Positions 13,379 through 25,000 are shown, numbered from the stretch's first letter. The stretch is DNA of 64,000 nucleotides from Isoetes taiwanensis (GCA_021234155.1 JAJEKV010000904.1:1-64000), one strand, 5' to 3'. Notes: generated by a model not told the origin, from the sequence alone. Program-made: numbers and translations.

Positions 13379-13490
13379 AAGGTTTTTCCCTTGAAAACCT
13401 TTCGAGGCAGGGGTTTTTTGAATCCTAGTAGTAATGATTGTACTAGCCCATTGTATGGGTCCCATGACCTATTGGTCTCCGTGGACGTTA
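13379..13490 (+). repeat. Dispersed repeat, possible LTR fragment (copy 1)
   Basis: The segment shares an ordered set of words with 54679-54810: AGG(G)TTTTCCCT, then G(A)GGTTTTTTG, AATCCTAG, GTAATG, a 'GCCCATTG' or 'GCTCATTG' block, TGGGTCCCAT and TCGTGGAC-like sequence. The purine/pyrimidine style resembles the R/U5 end of plant Copia LTRs, but no primer-binding site follows it, so the LTR assignment is only an inference. Confidence 0.55.
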
Positions 13491-13724
13491 AAAAACTATT
13501 CTATTCTATTCAAGATATTGTCATTAGTAGAATGCTGTACGTTTTAAATATGTTAGTGCAGCTATAATATGGCAAATCCAAAATTTGCCCCTAGCCCCAA
13601 TCGAACCTAGTTGTCATTTGCAAACAGTCCTCGGGACTTTAAGACTTGTTCACCTATGGCCAATGTTGAGCCATTTGAGCTCTGCAGCATGAAGTGACAG
13701 TCTTAGTCGTTTACTATATTAGCA

Positions 13725-14745
13725 TCACATAAAGTGCTTGACATACCTTCTGCCATATTTTGCCAAGAAATTCAGAAGGAACTTTCGATAAAGGCTCATG
13801 TATATCACATTTCTATACTCTACAAAAGAATATTTACCTCGAGAAGCAATAAAACCTCCCATGATAAACACAAGCATAAGTGCAAGGTTTTCAAATGTGC
13901 TTGATATGAGCATACTATGACCAACACTTGCCAAAAGCCTGAAAAGATTCTGACCCATGAGACTTACCATGAAAAGCACAAGGAATTGTTGGAAAAACCT
14001 ACGTAAGACAGCTATCAATTACTAAATATCCATTTTGAGATTGAGCTCATATATGGATTCAACTAACCTGCCGATCTTGGAAGCAAGATCAATCGTCTAG
14101 TAAGTCAAAAATACCCACATCGCAATTGGTAGTCTCATAATGGTTGATGGCAATGACCATGCCCACGCAAGTTAGAAGAATGAATCTCTTTGTTGTAAAA
14201 CACAGGGAGGTTCTTGGTGATCAATGCTAATTCTACTGAAGCATTGAACATGATATTTAGTAAACCAAAAAACAAGGCACCCCAGTGTACTTATTTCCAT
14301 CTTGAATGGTATCCTGTGCCATAGTTGTTTGGGAAAATACTGAGATGGTAATAAGTGCAAGAAAAGATAACTGCAACAACAAGGCAATTTACTAAGTACA
14401 GCCATTTTCGGCATTACTTCTACCAAGAAGCTAAGCGTGCATGTACCTTTATAAGTAGAAAGATATATATCAAAGATATACCCTTCATGAGTGACCATTC
14501 TCTAGAAAAGCATGCTTTCAAAAGCTCCCATTTTGGTAATTCATAATTTTAGGTTGCTAGTGCTGCAGGATGGTTTGTTGATTGAAGTTGTTTTAGCTCT
14601 TCGGCAAGTGCCTTGCTCACATAGAAGCTGGAGAGATGATTTGCAAATGTTTTCAAGGGCACATCGCAATAGGGTGTTGTTCTATCTGTCCAGTATTGTT
14701 TTTGATCTTTAATTGAAGTGACCTGAAAACAAAGTGTCATGAGTA
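13725..14745 (-). pseudogene. PDR-type ABCG transporter fragment
   Basis: Pleiotropic drug resistance (full-size ABCG) transporters are plasma-membrane ATP-driven exporters. Three pieces of the first transmembrane half lie in the expected order on the minus strand. 14740-14549 reads TSIKDQKQYWTDRTTPYCDV, then FANHLSSFYVSKALAEEL, matching the conserved 'TSRKDQxQYWxxxxxPYxYV' stretch. 14498-14172 covers membrane segments and ends in a LPVFY/QRDxxF-like motif. 14018-13725 reads RRFFQQFLVLFMVSLMGQNL, then LALMLVFIMGGFIASRGK, matching the late segment with the GGFxxSR motif. Frameshifts and stops (for example near 14110 and 14300) and lack of nucleotide-binding domains show a decayed partial gene. 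Possible intron remnants (for example GTTAGTTGAATCC near 14065) suggest it was not retroposed. Confidence 0.8.
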
Positions 14746-15124
14746 TTCTTGTACCCAGCTAGCAGTCGAATATTCTTGCCCTCAAACTCTGCTTCAAATT
14801 TTGATAAAAGATGGGAGAACAATAGGAAAACTATTTACCCTGTGTAAGCCACTGGAAAAAGCGCTTGTTACAGAGCAACAAAGGAAATGTAGTTCATGCA
14901 TTATACATGAGGAGCACATCAGAGATCATTATCTTGGTTAGCACACAATGCCATCCAAAATACCCTGCAGAAAGATGAGCATTAATTCGTATAAGCAATT
15001 TGCATGCAGAGATGAGCATCCAAAAATGAAGGTAAGGTAAAAATGAATTTGGATTTGCAGCTACCCTAATTTCTAAGCTAGTAGATGGAAAAGAAAGGAC
15101 AAAAATCAAAAGTTCTTGATTAAA
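14746..15124. other. Spacer between ABCG and PPR remnants
   Basis: No coding motif recognised. It may hold introns of the decayed genes on either side. Confidence 0.35.
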
Positions 15125-16330
15125 GTTTTGCACTTCCCCTTTTGCTTTTGTCGCGTGGGTGGATCTTTCACAGACTGCCAGTGGAGGAAATTGCCACATC
15201 TAGCATACATATTAATAATAGTACTTTGTGTAACAATATATGATGTAAATTTGCATCCCATCAACAAGGTATGCAATCTTTTACCCTCGGGTAAAGCTCC
15301 CTTCTCACTGTAGGCTTCAAAATACTATCATGGCATTCCAAGATACAACATTTTTCCTGGGCATTATTTGGAAAAGAAGGATAGCTTGCTGGAAATGACC
15401 ATTCTGAACAAAGGTTGTAATTATGATAGTCCACAAGTTTACATCATAATAGGGCATGTGTTTAAAAAGACCTATTGCTTCCTTCAATTGTCCCTTTTGA
15501 ACATAACTTTGGCATGGCAATATTCCACGATACTATATTACGAACAAACATTCTTTACAAGACTTTAAGTGCTTCATTCAAGAATCTTCTCTGAGCTGCC
15601 CAGCTAACACAAAGACAGAAAGAATTGTATTCCATGAGATGACATCTCTCTCAGGCATTTCTTGAAATAAGTGAATGGCCTTGCTAAGCTGCCTTTGCTG
15701 GCCATAATCTGTTGTCATAGCATTCTAGGACGCTACATCTCTCTGAGGCCCCTTTGGAATAAGTGAGAAGCATCTTTAATCTTCCCTAGTTTGGTTATAA
15801 CCTGCATGAACTGTATTCCAGGTGACCAAATCAGGCTTAGGCATTTGATTGAATAACAGGATGCCAGAATTAAGCTTCTCCTCCTGGATATATACTAAGA
15901 TCATTATATTCCAACTAAAAGAATTGCAGTTATGTGTGTTCTCAAAAACAACACGAGCATCTTCCAAAGCTCTACGATTACCATACATTTGATAAGCAGC
16001 TTAAAAACCTGATATTCTCCAGCCTATTTTTGACAATGTAACCATGGAGGAGTTTTTCTTCAGGTAATGACTTATGGCCACATTTTCGGAGCATGGATGC
16101 AAAAGGAATGCCAATATTACCCTTGCACAAGAACTCATCCAGGCCATTAATTTGCACAACAAGAGGTCGAGACAACCTGCCATAGTGGCATGGAATACAA
16201 GAAGGAGTCTGTATTGCTCACCAGAACTGCAATACTTTTCGTCCAATCTTGCCATGTGTCGTACTGATGGAAGGCAAAACACAGCAAGAAAGTTACTCAA
16301 CAAAGTAAACCAGCCTGGCATTCAACGTAT
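15125..16330 (-). pseudogene. Pentatricopeptide repeat (PLS-type) pseudogene
   Basis: PPR proteins bind organellar RNA for editing, splicing or stabilisation. On the minus strand, several PPR units can be read but not in one frame. 16175-15978 gives FASMLRKCGHKSLPEEKLLH followed by GYIVKNRL. 15988-15776 gives MYGNRRALEDARVVFENTHN, then FSWNIMILVYIQ and PDLVTWNTV. 15520-15317 gives GLFKHMPYYDVNLWTIIITT, then LLFQIMPRKNVVSWNAMI. About 15330-15140 gives GKRLHTLLMGCKFTSY and STIINMYARCGN. The 'LH...G', 'MYxxCG' and 'P(D)xVSWNxMI' signatures are typical of plant PLS-class PPRs. Stops and shifts break every unit, so it is a pseudogene. Its upstream part is duplicated at 16620-17340. Confidence 0.82.
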
Positions 16331-16619
16331 GAGGGAGTAATGCAACGATTCCTTTTAAACAGTTCAAAACAATTGGGCAGGCTATCAACTTATACCCTCT
16401 GTCATCCGAATATTAGAGCATCCCAACTAAAGAGCTCATTTATGACATATAAGCATACATGGTGTTCGAATCCATGCTTTGGATATGCCATGGTCAATAC
16501 AAGTTATAAACATCATGGTGATGGCATGTTCATGCAAAAGCAACAAAATTGAAGCATTAAAACACACATAAAATATGCAAGTTGCATGTTTTCAACTCGA
16601 AGAGCTAAATGTATATGTT

Positions 16620-17340
16620 TATGCATGAACTGTATGCTAGGTCACCAAATCAGGCTTAGGCATTTGATGAATAATAGGATGCCAGAATCAAGACTCTCCT
16701 CCTAGATATATACGAGATTATTATATTCCAACTAAAAAATTGCAGTTATATGTGTGCTCAAAAACAACCTAAAGCTGTACAATTACCATACATTTGCATA
16801 AGCAGGTTCCTTAAAACCCGGATATCCTCCAGCCTCTTTTTGACAACGTAACCATGGAAGATTCTTCTTTCAGATAATGACTTATGGCCACATTTCTGCA
16901 GCATGGATGCAATAGAAGGAATATCAATACTACCCTTGCACAAAAACTAGTCCATATCGTTAATTTGCACAAGAACAGGTCGAGGCAACCTGCAACAGTA
17001 GCATGGAATGTAAGAAGGAGTCTATACTGCTCACCAGAACTGCAATACTTTTAGTCCAATTTTGCCATGTATCATACTAGTGGAAGGCAAAAGACAGCAA
17101 GAAAGTTACTCAACATAGTAAATCAGTCTGGCATTCAAGGTATGAGGGGTAATATAATGATTTCTTTTGAACATTTTCAAAACAATTGGGCAAGAGACCA
17201 CATACAGCCTCTGTCATTTGAATATTAGAGCATTCCAATTGAACAGCCCATTTTTGACATATAAACATACATGATGTTTAATTCTATGCTTTGGACATGT
17301 CATAGGCAATACATACTACAAACAACACGGTGATGGCAAC
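16620..17340 (-). repeat. Tandem duplicate of the PPR pseudogene upstream part
   Basis: This segment repeats 15805-16545 at an offset of about 815 bp, in the same orientation, with scattered substitutions and small indels. It encodes the same broken PPR start (IASMLQKCGHKSLSERRIFH, GYVVKKRLEDIRVL, 16943-16758) and also carries the non-coding upstream DNA (for example CTCACCAGAACTGCAATACTTTT in both). The duplication therefore copied genomic DNA, not a transcript. Confidence 0.85.
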
Positions 17341-17377
17341 TAAATGTATATGCATGTTATAGCTTTTCAATGCATAA

Positions 17378-17575
17378 GGCAACAGAGGACGAAAAACTTA
17401 TAAAAAGAAGGCCTTGATCTCTCGCTTTCAGTTTTTCCAAATGGCATCCTATCCACTGCGCAATGCACCCTGATCTTTCCAAAGAGGTAATCAGAAATGA
17501 TTGGGTAATCAGAAGTGTTTGAACTAAAATGAGAAAGAAAAGGGATCGGATAGGCAAGAACTAGGAAAAACTTAT
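17378..17575 (+). repeat. Duplicated block X-Y (first copy)
   Basis: Block X (17378-17455, starting GGCAACAGAGGACGAAAAAC) and block Y (17468-17575, containing GGTAATCAGAAGTGTTTGA-like sequence and ATGAGAAAGAAAAGGGATC) both recur at 19829-19905 and 19574-19677, but in the reverse order Y then X. That order is what a tandem array broken by the intervening insertion would leave. Confidence 0.75.
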
Positions 17576-17670
17576 AAAAAGAAGGCCCAGACTATATGTT
17601 GGAACCTCTGGGCACCTCTTATTTCGCTTATGGTCATTTATGATTGGAGGCGCCTATGATTTTAAAATAT

Positions 17671-19340
17671 AAACCATCATTCAAAAAAATTGAGAATATG
17701 TCTTAATTTTGGTACTTTTTTCCGTCCGCGTTTTTTTTGTTTTTTATTCCCCGTCCGCCATTTTTTTTGTTTTTTCTCTCCATCCGCCTTTCTTGTTTTC
17801 GTTTTCAATTTTCAAATTTCATATTCCCGCCCGTCCGTTTTCCCCCCTTTTTTTCGTCTCCTATTCTTTTGCTCCCTCTCCTTATTTTTTTCCCTCCTCT
17901 AAATTCCCGCCCGTCCCTTTTCTTTTACTCCCTCTTCGCTTTTAGTTGCTCGCCCGGTTTTTTTATTTTGTGTTTCTTCGTTTTCTCAACAAAGAGGTCC
18001 ACGCCTCTTTTACCATATCGGGTAGGTTTTCCACAGGCTTTCCACATCGAGCTTTTCCACAGGGTTTTCCATCGAGCTTTTCCAAATCGAATCAGCGGGT
18101 GGAGCTTGGAGCAATTTGGCGGATGGAACAACGGTGGATGAAGCACTTGGAGCCTGACCCGGACTTAACAATACAATACTCTGTTATCTCTTCCGGATAA
18201 TTGCTAGGTATACTACCAATATCTATCTCTTCTAGATATTACTCTGTTATTGCTAGGTAGACTTCGGCGGGATGGTAATAGTCCAGATTCTTTGGAGAGA
18301 AGCCCTTGTAATTTTGACTTGATTCACGGTTGCTTTTCGCAATACAAATTTCGATGTTGAATCAGCCCAAAAATGCTCAAAATCACAATTATTGAAGGGG
18401 CTTTGGGATTGGGCATGATCTAACCGTCCAATCCGACCTACTTTGAAGTGTTACATTTGCTAATTTCAAGATCAAAGCGAGGAAATTTGCTCAATTTAAA
18501 TGATGTTGCTGATATTAAAATTTGCTCAATTTCGTGATGTTGAGGGGTTTTGTGAAGAGCCCATGGTTGAAATCGCTACCGGGCGCGATTTGAGGTGAGT
18601 GCCGACCGGGGAAAAAAAAAAAAAAAATTTCAAAAAAAAAGTGAAATGAAAAAACGCGCCAGGCGCGATTTGAGGTTAGCCTATTCCTTATTTTTGTCAT
18701 TTTTGGACATTTTTAAGGACATTTGAGAGTGATTGTCCTTGTTAAATCGCGCCAGGCGCGATTTTGTATTTACTTTTTCCATAAAAAGTTGTTCTTTTAA
18801 CTGTTTTTGTAGGATGTTTTGTTATTATTTTTTCTCTAAAACTGGTTTTTTAACTATTTTGTAGGACATTTTAAGTATTTTGGGCAGGATAAAATCGCGA
18901 TCGGGAGCATTATAAAGACTCTTCACGTTTGTAAAATCGTCTGTTTTGACCATTTTGTAGGACATAAATTTTATTGTTTGTATAAATATTTGAGTTGAAT
19001 TTGCATAAATGTAGTATGTTTATGTCCACAAAATCGCGCCAGGCGCGATTTTCATTTCGAAAATAAGGACTTGCTTGCAGTTAGTTATTCAAATATACTT
19101 GTTATTTTACTCTACAAATTTCGCGGTTGCGGATAATTGTGTTTAAAATATGCAATTTTTTAGGTTTTTATGTTGCCAAAACATAAAATTTTTAGGTTAA
19201 ATTCCATCGTATTTTACAAGTTTCATCAAATTCAACACATGGTTATATAGCTAAAATGGCCTATAATAAGCCTATTCGGCGCGATTTTGGACCAGACATA
19301 ATCCCAATTTAATTGAATGATGGTTTATAGCCTAAGGTTT
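17671..19340. mobile_element. Insertion with terminal inverted repeats, no coding capacity
   Basis: The ends carry an inverted repeat: AAACCATCATTCAA at 17671-17684 and TTGAATGATGGTTT at 19313-19326. The flanking sequence (17589-17670 and from about 19366) forms one continuous repeat when the insert is removed, because an uninterrupted relative exists at 53025-53310. The interior starts with a pyrimidine-rich tract (17700-17960), then GC-rich and AT-rich blocks with recurring palindromes, and contains no open frame with a known motif. It is probably a non-autonomous DNA transposon; three similar words (GCCTATGATTTTAAAATAT, GCCTAAGGTTTTGGGGGTAT, GCCTAAGATTTTAGAATAT) near the two ends make the exact borders and target duplication uncertain. 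Confidence 0.6.
18570..19052. repeat. Recurring GC-rich palindrome (AAATCGCGCC-A-GGCGCGATTT)
   Basis: A near-perfect 21-bp palindrome with arms AAATCGCGCC and GGCGCGATTT occurs at about 18650-18671, 18744-18765 and 19031-19051. Degenerate or half copies are at 18571-18591, 18891-18905 and 19276-19286. Between them the word TTTTGTAGGACAT or a close variant recurs (near 18812, 18858, 18952), so these are decayed tandem units. They lie inside the insertion 17671-19340. Confidence 0.85.
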
Positions 19341-19573
19341 TGGGGGTATATCGAACTTTTGGCCTAAGATTTTAGAATATGAAATACGGGGGCTTGAACC
19401 TCTACCAAAATAAGTCAATGTTCTAATATAACTACTTTAATTAATATACTCAGTGAGCTAATATGATTATTTTCTATCTTGAATCTATGTTTTTTTTATA
19501 ACAATACATTTAATTGTTTTAGGAATATATCGTCTATGATTTCAGAAATTGTGTTATTGTGCTATATATTGCA

Positions 19574-19905
19574 ATGGCATCCTGATCTTCCCAAAGCGGT
19601 AATCCGAAATGATTAGGTAATCAGAAGTGTTTGAATTAAAATGAGAAAGAAAAGGGATCAGATAGATAAGAAGTAGGAGAATGACAAACTTACAAAAGTC
19701 GGCCTTGCATTGGAACCAAAGCTGAGGGCCAGCTCTCCAAATTTGAGTTTCTGCAATAGCGTCCTATTAGAATAAACACATTTTGTAAAAGAAGATATCT
19801 ACTCTTCTAGAAATAACCCTAATATCAAAGGCGACAGAGGACGAAAAACTTACAAAACGATGGCCTTGCTCTGTCGGTTCTAGTTTTTCCAAATGGCATC
19901 CTATC
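19574..19905 (+). repeat. Duplicated block Y-X (second copy)
   Basis: Y is at 19574-19677 and X at 19829-19905, each visibly similar to the copies at 17468-17575 and 17378-17455. Neither block codes for anything I recognise. Confidence 0.75.
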
Positions 19906-20199
19906 CCGATTTAAGTTTCTCCAAATCGAGCAAAAGGCATCTTATCAAACTGTGCGAGGAACCAACCACTGAATCAAGGGATCAAAATAAATTTTAAAAA
20001 CTCAATGGCCGAGATTGCGCACAAACTATCCCCTTATTTTGCTTTTAGTATTATATATAGATGCTCATAAGATTATTGCATATTAAAATACTGAAATATA
20101 TGCCCTTATCAACAAGAAAACCATGACCTTCTATTCTACTAATAAGTAGGCCAATTTGGCACATGCATCAAGAAGGTTGACACTAAATCTTCTTCGACA

Positions 20200-20580
20200 T
20201 TTTCTAAGCTTCATTTCATCAAAAAAGTTCAAGAGCTTCCATTCCATGTTCATTCGAGGCATATGCTGTAAACCACATGAGCATGCAGGTATTTGTAGTT
20301 CCCAATAAGACTAGAACATGCACAAAGACATGAACACATGTTATTATGTCTATTGTGCATTTCTTCCGGTAGTTGAAGAGCAAATGCTTCATAACTGCCA
20401 TCAACATATGTAGATATTAATATAGCATTCCATGATGTAACATCTCTCTTAAGAATGCTTCGAAAACCTAACCATGAGTCTTTCAAGCACTGACATCTTC
20501 CATACATATTGATGTAAGGGTATTGCTGACTAGAACGTCAAATCCATAGATTTTAGAGACAATGTAGCTTAGAATTTTGC
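20200..20580 (-). pseudogene. PPR protein fragment
   Basis: The minus strand reads ILSYIVSKIYGFDVLVSNTL, then (after a one-base shift) MYGRCQCLKDSWLGFRSILK, RDVTSWNAILISTYVDGSYE and a following CSCLCACSSLIGNYKYLHAH. The MYGRCxxLxDS and RDVTSWNA signatures are typical PLS-class PPR units. It is one to two repeats long with a shift near 20510 and another near 20250, so it is a fragment. It may once have belonged to the same gene as the PPR remnant at 15.1-16.3 kb, now separated by duplications and insertions. Confidence 0.75.
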
Positions 20581-20621
20581 TACTATTTGCTGAGCAACAG
20601 AAGGCACACCAGAAGGCTTTG

Positions 20622-20638
20622 TCTCTCTCTCTCTCTCT
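20622..20638. repeat. (TC)n microsatellite
   Basis: A run of about eight TC dinucleotides lies at the 5' edge of LINE B. It may be part of the element's leader or of the target. Confidence 0.9.
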
Positions 20639-20820
20639 GGACGCTGGGTGCTAGGGTTTCTGCTGTGGAACTTCAGCAAGCCATAGCTCTCACATACGGT
20701 GTCAGATTGCAACGAGGTTGGGCTCGTTGGAAAAGCTTATTCTGAGCTCTTTCCAACGGTGTATAACATCAATACTTTTGAATCAGTTTAAGAGTCTGTA
20801 ATTGGCATTTTCCGGGACTG

Positions 20821-21994
20821 TTGATGGTGTTGGAAATGGCGACCAAGACTAGGGCAAAGAAGGGAGATGGGGTTGGGTCTTCTGTGGCTCCTGTAACAGT
20901 GAACAGGGATGCGTCCAAGGATTTTAATGTTACCAATGCAAAGAAAGCTTTAAAAAAACCTGTTTTAGCCATGTCCACATCTGGACAGAATGATTCAGAC
21001 TCGGATGCCAGTTCCGAAACTGGTGGGACTGTCGCAGATTTCGATGGAGGTGTGGTGCAGGATGTTGTACAGCAGGTTGGGCAGCAGCTTGCAGCCCCTA
21101 AACGGGGATTTTGGCAGCCCCTAAGCAGGGTATGGTGGCAGTCCCTAAACAGGGGATTCGGCTTGGCTCTGTTTCTACAGCAGCCCATGATCTTGATCTA
21201 AAAGCGGTGGGTATTGTGGGCGGCCTGGATCCTTCTTCCATAGCTACCTATCAAGCTATGTTCATGGGAAATCTGAAACAAGAGTTATTGGAAGCTATGC
21301 AAGGGACAATACAAGTTGCCATCAAATTTGCAGTAGATTCGATCATCCAAGATCTCAAGAAATCTTTCTTGGAGCAAATGAATGCGGAATTGGAGGCTTT
21401 CAAGAGTCAAATGAGGTCTGAATTTTCTGATTTTAAGGGGCAGATTCAAAATGAAATGGCACAGGTGCATCATGATGATGATTCCAGCACTGACAGAGAA
21501 GAAGATGATAGTACAGATCAATTGCAGCAGCAGCTATCTTCGTTAATGGCAGCCCAAGAACAACACAATCAAACACTTGCAGCTTTCATGGAGGAACAAG
21601 ATAGTTTAATCGAGCTCTAAATGTCCGTTTGGTGGGTCTTCCAGAAGAACCAAAGGAGAATACCGCATCCAAGGTGAGCGCTTTCTTTTCTGAAAAGATG
21701 CAATGTGAGGATTATAGAATTTTGGAGGCATTCAGAGTTGGTAAGCCTGTTGGAAATGCACGGCATATTGTGGTCAAATTTGCAAATAGAGAGTCTAAGA
21801 TGGAAATATTGAGGAAAAAGGCAATGTTAAAAGGAGAGGGAGTCTGGGTGAATGAAGATATGACAAAAGATCAATATGAAGAACATAAAAAGGAACTTTT
21901 GAAATTCAAGGAAGCAAAAAAGAATGGTCAGAAGGTTGTTTGGAGGAAGGGACGAGTAGTGGTGGATGGTGCTGCTACTGAGAGCATAGCATAG
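20821..21994 (+). pseudogene. LINE B ORF1 (L1 ORF1p-like RNA-binding protein), frameshifted
   Basis: Three frames in succession give one protein. 20821-21105 is a Lys/Ser/Asp-rich N-terminus. 21111-21620 carries a helical, coiled-coil-like stretch (LEQMNAELEAFKSQMRSEFS, DFKGQIQNEMAQV) followed by Gln-rich sequence. 21615-21994 reads SRALNVRLVGLPEEPKEN, then GKPVGNARHIVVKFANRESK and ILRKKAMLKGEGVWVNEDMT, matching the RRM and C-terminal domain of Transposase_22/L1 ORF1p, which binds element RNA. Frameshifts sit near 21105 and 21615. Around the first is a 24-bp repeat present three times (21089-21170), encoding AAPK(R/Q)G-like units, which may have promoted slippage. Confidence 0.82.
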
Positions 21995-22012
21995 GAATTT
22001 GCCACCGCCAGG

Positions 22013-25000
22013 GTGATGTGTTGGAGTATTAATACTCTGACACAGGAAACGATAACTACTATGAGTAGTATACTTGCAAATATAGATATTGTTTTCTTTC
22101 TTGAGACAGGTGAGCATGAGGAATCTGGTCTGCCTGAAATTAATGGTTTTAAGATGATGCATTATGTTTGGTCCCCAAAAGGATGGAGATACAAGAGTTA
22201 CGGTGGCATTGCATGCTTTGTTAGGCATGAATTTGTGCATTTAGTTACAGTTCTTTTTCCAAAAGCAACTCTGCAGTGCATTTGGATTAGTGTGCCAGGG
22301 CAATTTGGCAACGTATATATTGCTGGATGTTATTATCCACCGCGAGGGTCTCCGGTATATAATTCAGGTGAAGTGGATAGAGATGATCCTTTTGCGCAGT
22401 TGGAGCAGGATGTTGTTTTCTTTTGTGATACAGGGGAGGTTTTATTGATGGGAGATTTCAATGGACGAACTTCACAGAGGCAGGCTGCCATGGTAAGTAT
22501 GGAGGGAGAGCCAGAGTGGGTAGAAATGCTAGATGACACTGAATTGGTGGAAATTGGTTGGAGCAGGAAATCAGATGACAAAATTCGGTGGCCTTCCCCG
22601 CAGGGGAATCATGTTCTAACATTTTGTAGCGGGTTAAACCTGGTTATTTATAATGGCATTGACAGGTTTCCAGGATCAGGAGCACTTACATGCAGAGGGA
22701 CAAGTGTGGTGGATTATGTCTTAGCTAAGCCCTCTTTTATTCAACAAGTTGTAAATTTTGCTATTGGGAAAGATAATATTGAATCAGATCATGAGCCTCT
22801 TTTTCTTGACCTTTGCATTGCTGGTTTGCCTAAGAATAAGGTTGTGTCACAAGCACTCCTTAAACCTATTATGAGGTATGATAAATCTGATATGTACAAA
22901 GCTTGTTGTGAGAAAAATGCCTCTACTATCACATGGCTAACTAATGCGACGTAACTTCGGTCATGCCCTTACTCGATGGTTCTTGAATCGCTAATACATG
23001 TTTTGTGTCGCCATGTGTGAGAGAATGGGGCTGCCTTGCAATGGTTGTTTGACTATGAATGCAGGATGCAAAGAAGACAATTTAAATTAGCAAAGGGGGA
23101 TGCGAAGGCCTTGGCAAGAAGGGAGTACATCAGAATGGTTAAGAGGAAGAAACGGGCTTATTTGCGTAAGAAACATGAGCAGATGGTCACAGAATTATTG
23201 GCATATCCGAAGAAGTTTTGGAATAGATTGAAACCTTCCCAAAAACTGAGTACAATGGTAGAGATTGGTGCTTTGATGAATCATATTAAACATCTCTATC
23301 ATGTGCCAGGTGTGGACACAAAAATGGATGGGGCATATGAGGAGGGCTTGTGTTTCTCTTTGGAGGACGTGCAGGATGGGCTCCAAAGATTATCCAATGG
23401 TAAGGCAGCAGATTCCGAAGGGCTTATGGCTGAAATATTTAAATGGGCAGGTGATAGTGTGGTAGAAGTCTTGGTAAAGTTGTGCAATGCTGTCTTGTTT
23501 GAAGGCTTCCCACGCACATGGCGAGTGAATAGGGTGGTCCCTCTTCATAAGGCAGGTGATGAGTCTGATCCAAATAACTACCGTATGATTATGATATGTA
23601 GTTTTTATGCCAAGCTTTTTGCTAACATGCTGAATGCTAAAATAAGCACATGGTCCGAGGTTCATAATGTAAGAGCAACAGGGCAAGTTGAGTATACGCA
23701 TGCAGTGGCCAAACTTTATGATAAAGTATTGGTTCAGCTTTCTTTCCCATACACCAGTGATGAGTATGTTGAAAGCAATATGGGGGTTAAGCAGGGCTGC
23801 CCACTATCGCCCACACTTTTTGGTTTGTTCATAGACCAACTGGAGGATTGGATCTGTCAAAATGGTGGTGATGGAACGCCTCTATATGGGTATGTTCTTC
23901 TACTATTGTTGTATGTCGATGATGTTGTTCTATTATCTAGGAGTGTAGTGGGTCTACAAAAGCACTTGGATGCTTTTGAGGGATTTTGTGACACGAAAAG
24001 CATGCGGGTCAACATGGCTAAAACCAAGGTTGTAGTGTTTGGAGCTACCAAGGTAGATCATGTAAAGGTATTTTACAAAGGAGAGCCTGTTGACATTGTG
24101 GATAGTTATAAGTATCTTGGTCTAATTGTAGACAAAAGTCCCAACTGGAATATAGTGGCTGAGCAAAAAGCGGATGGTGGGCTTAAGGCTCTCTATGCCA
24201 TGCAACGCAGGTGTAGGAAAGCAGATATATGGGATTTCAGCATGAAGAAGCAGTTATATATTGCTTTGGTGCAATCAGTGGTGCTATATGGATGTGAGGT
24301 ATGGGGGCCAGGTTTGGCGTTGGATAGATGGAAGAAAATTGAAAAAATACAGAAAAGATTCTTTCGTGCTGAGCTTGGAACTAAGATGCAAACACCATAT
24401 GATATGCTGTTAGTGGAATGTGGGATGCTCTCTTTGGAAGCGGAAGCACTTTGTAGGACTCTCCATTATGTGCATAAGGTGATCTATGTCATGTCGAATG
24501 ATAGTTTGCCAAGGTTGGCATTGGAGGAGACACACACGAAAGGATGGTTTGCAGACATCTAGCCAGATGGGGGATGCATATGGATGATTTGGAAAATTGT
24601 AAGGATAATATACGAGGTTGGGTTGTGGATAATGTAACCCGTGTGTGCTGGAGAGAAGGTGCGGTTAAGAAGGAGTTCTACAGGGTCCATATCAATCCCA
24701 TGCTACAAGGGGCCAGTTACTTACACGAACACATTTCTGTTAAACAGAGACAGGCTATATGTAAGATGAGGTTAAGCTCACACAGGCTTGGGGTGGAGTT
24801 GGGGAGATGGAGTGATATTCCACATGAGCTTAGGTCGTGCAAGTTGTGTGACTGTAGGACTCTTGAGGATGAGGCACATGTGCTACTTCATTGTTCATCA
24901 TATGCCACATTGCGTGATAAACATGGCATGAAAGCTTATACACTTGCTGAATTATTTAACTACCCTGGGAGTGTGATTGGAGCGTATATACTTGCTGTTT

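Noticed and set aside
17690-18141. Phe/Ser/Pro-rich membrane-like ORFs
   Set aside because: They come from a pyrimidine-rich low-complexity stretch; overlapping frames all look alike.
22333-22581. Minus-strand ORFs opposite LINE B
   Set aside because: They are antisense shadows of the endonuclease and RT coding sequence.
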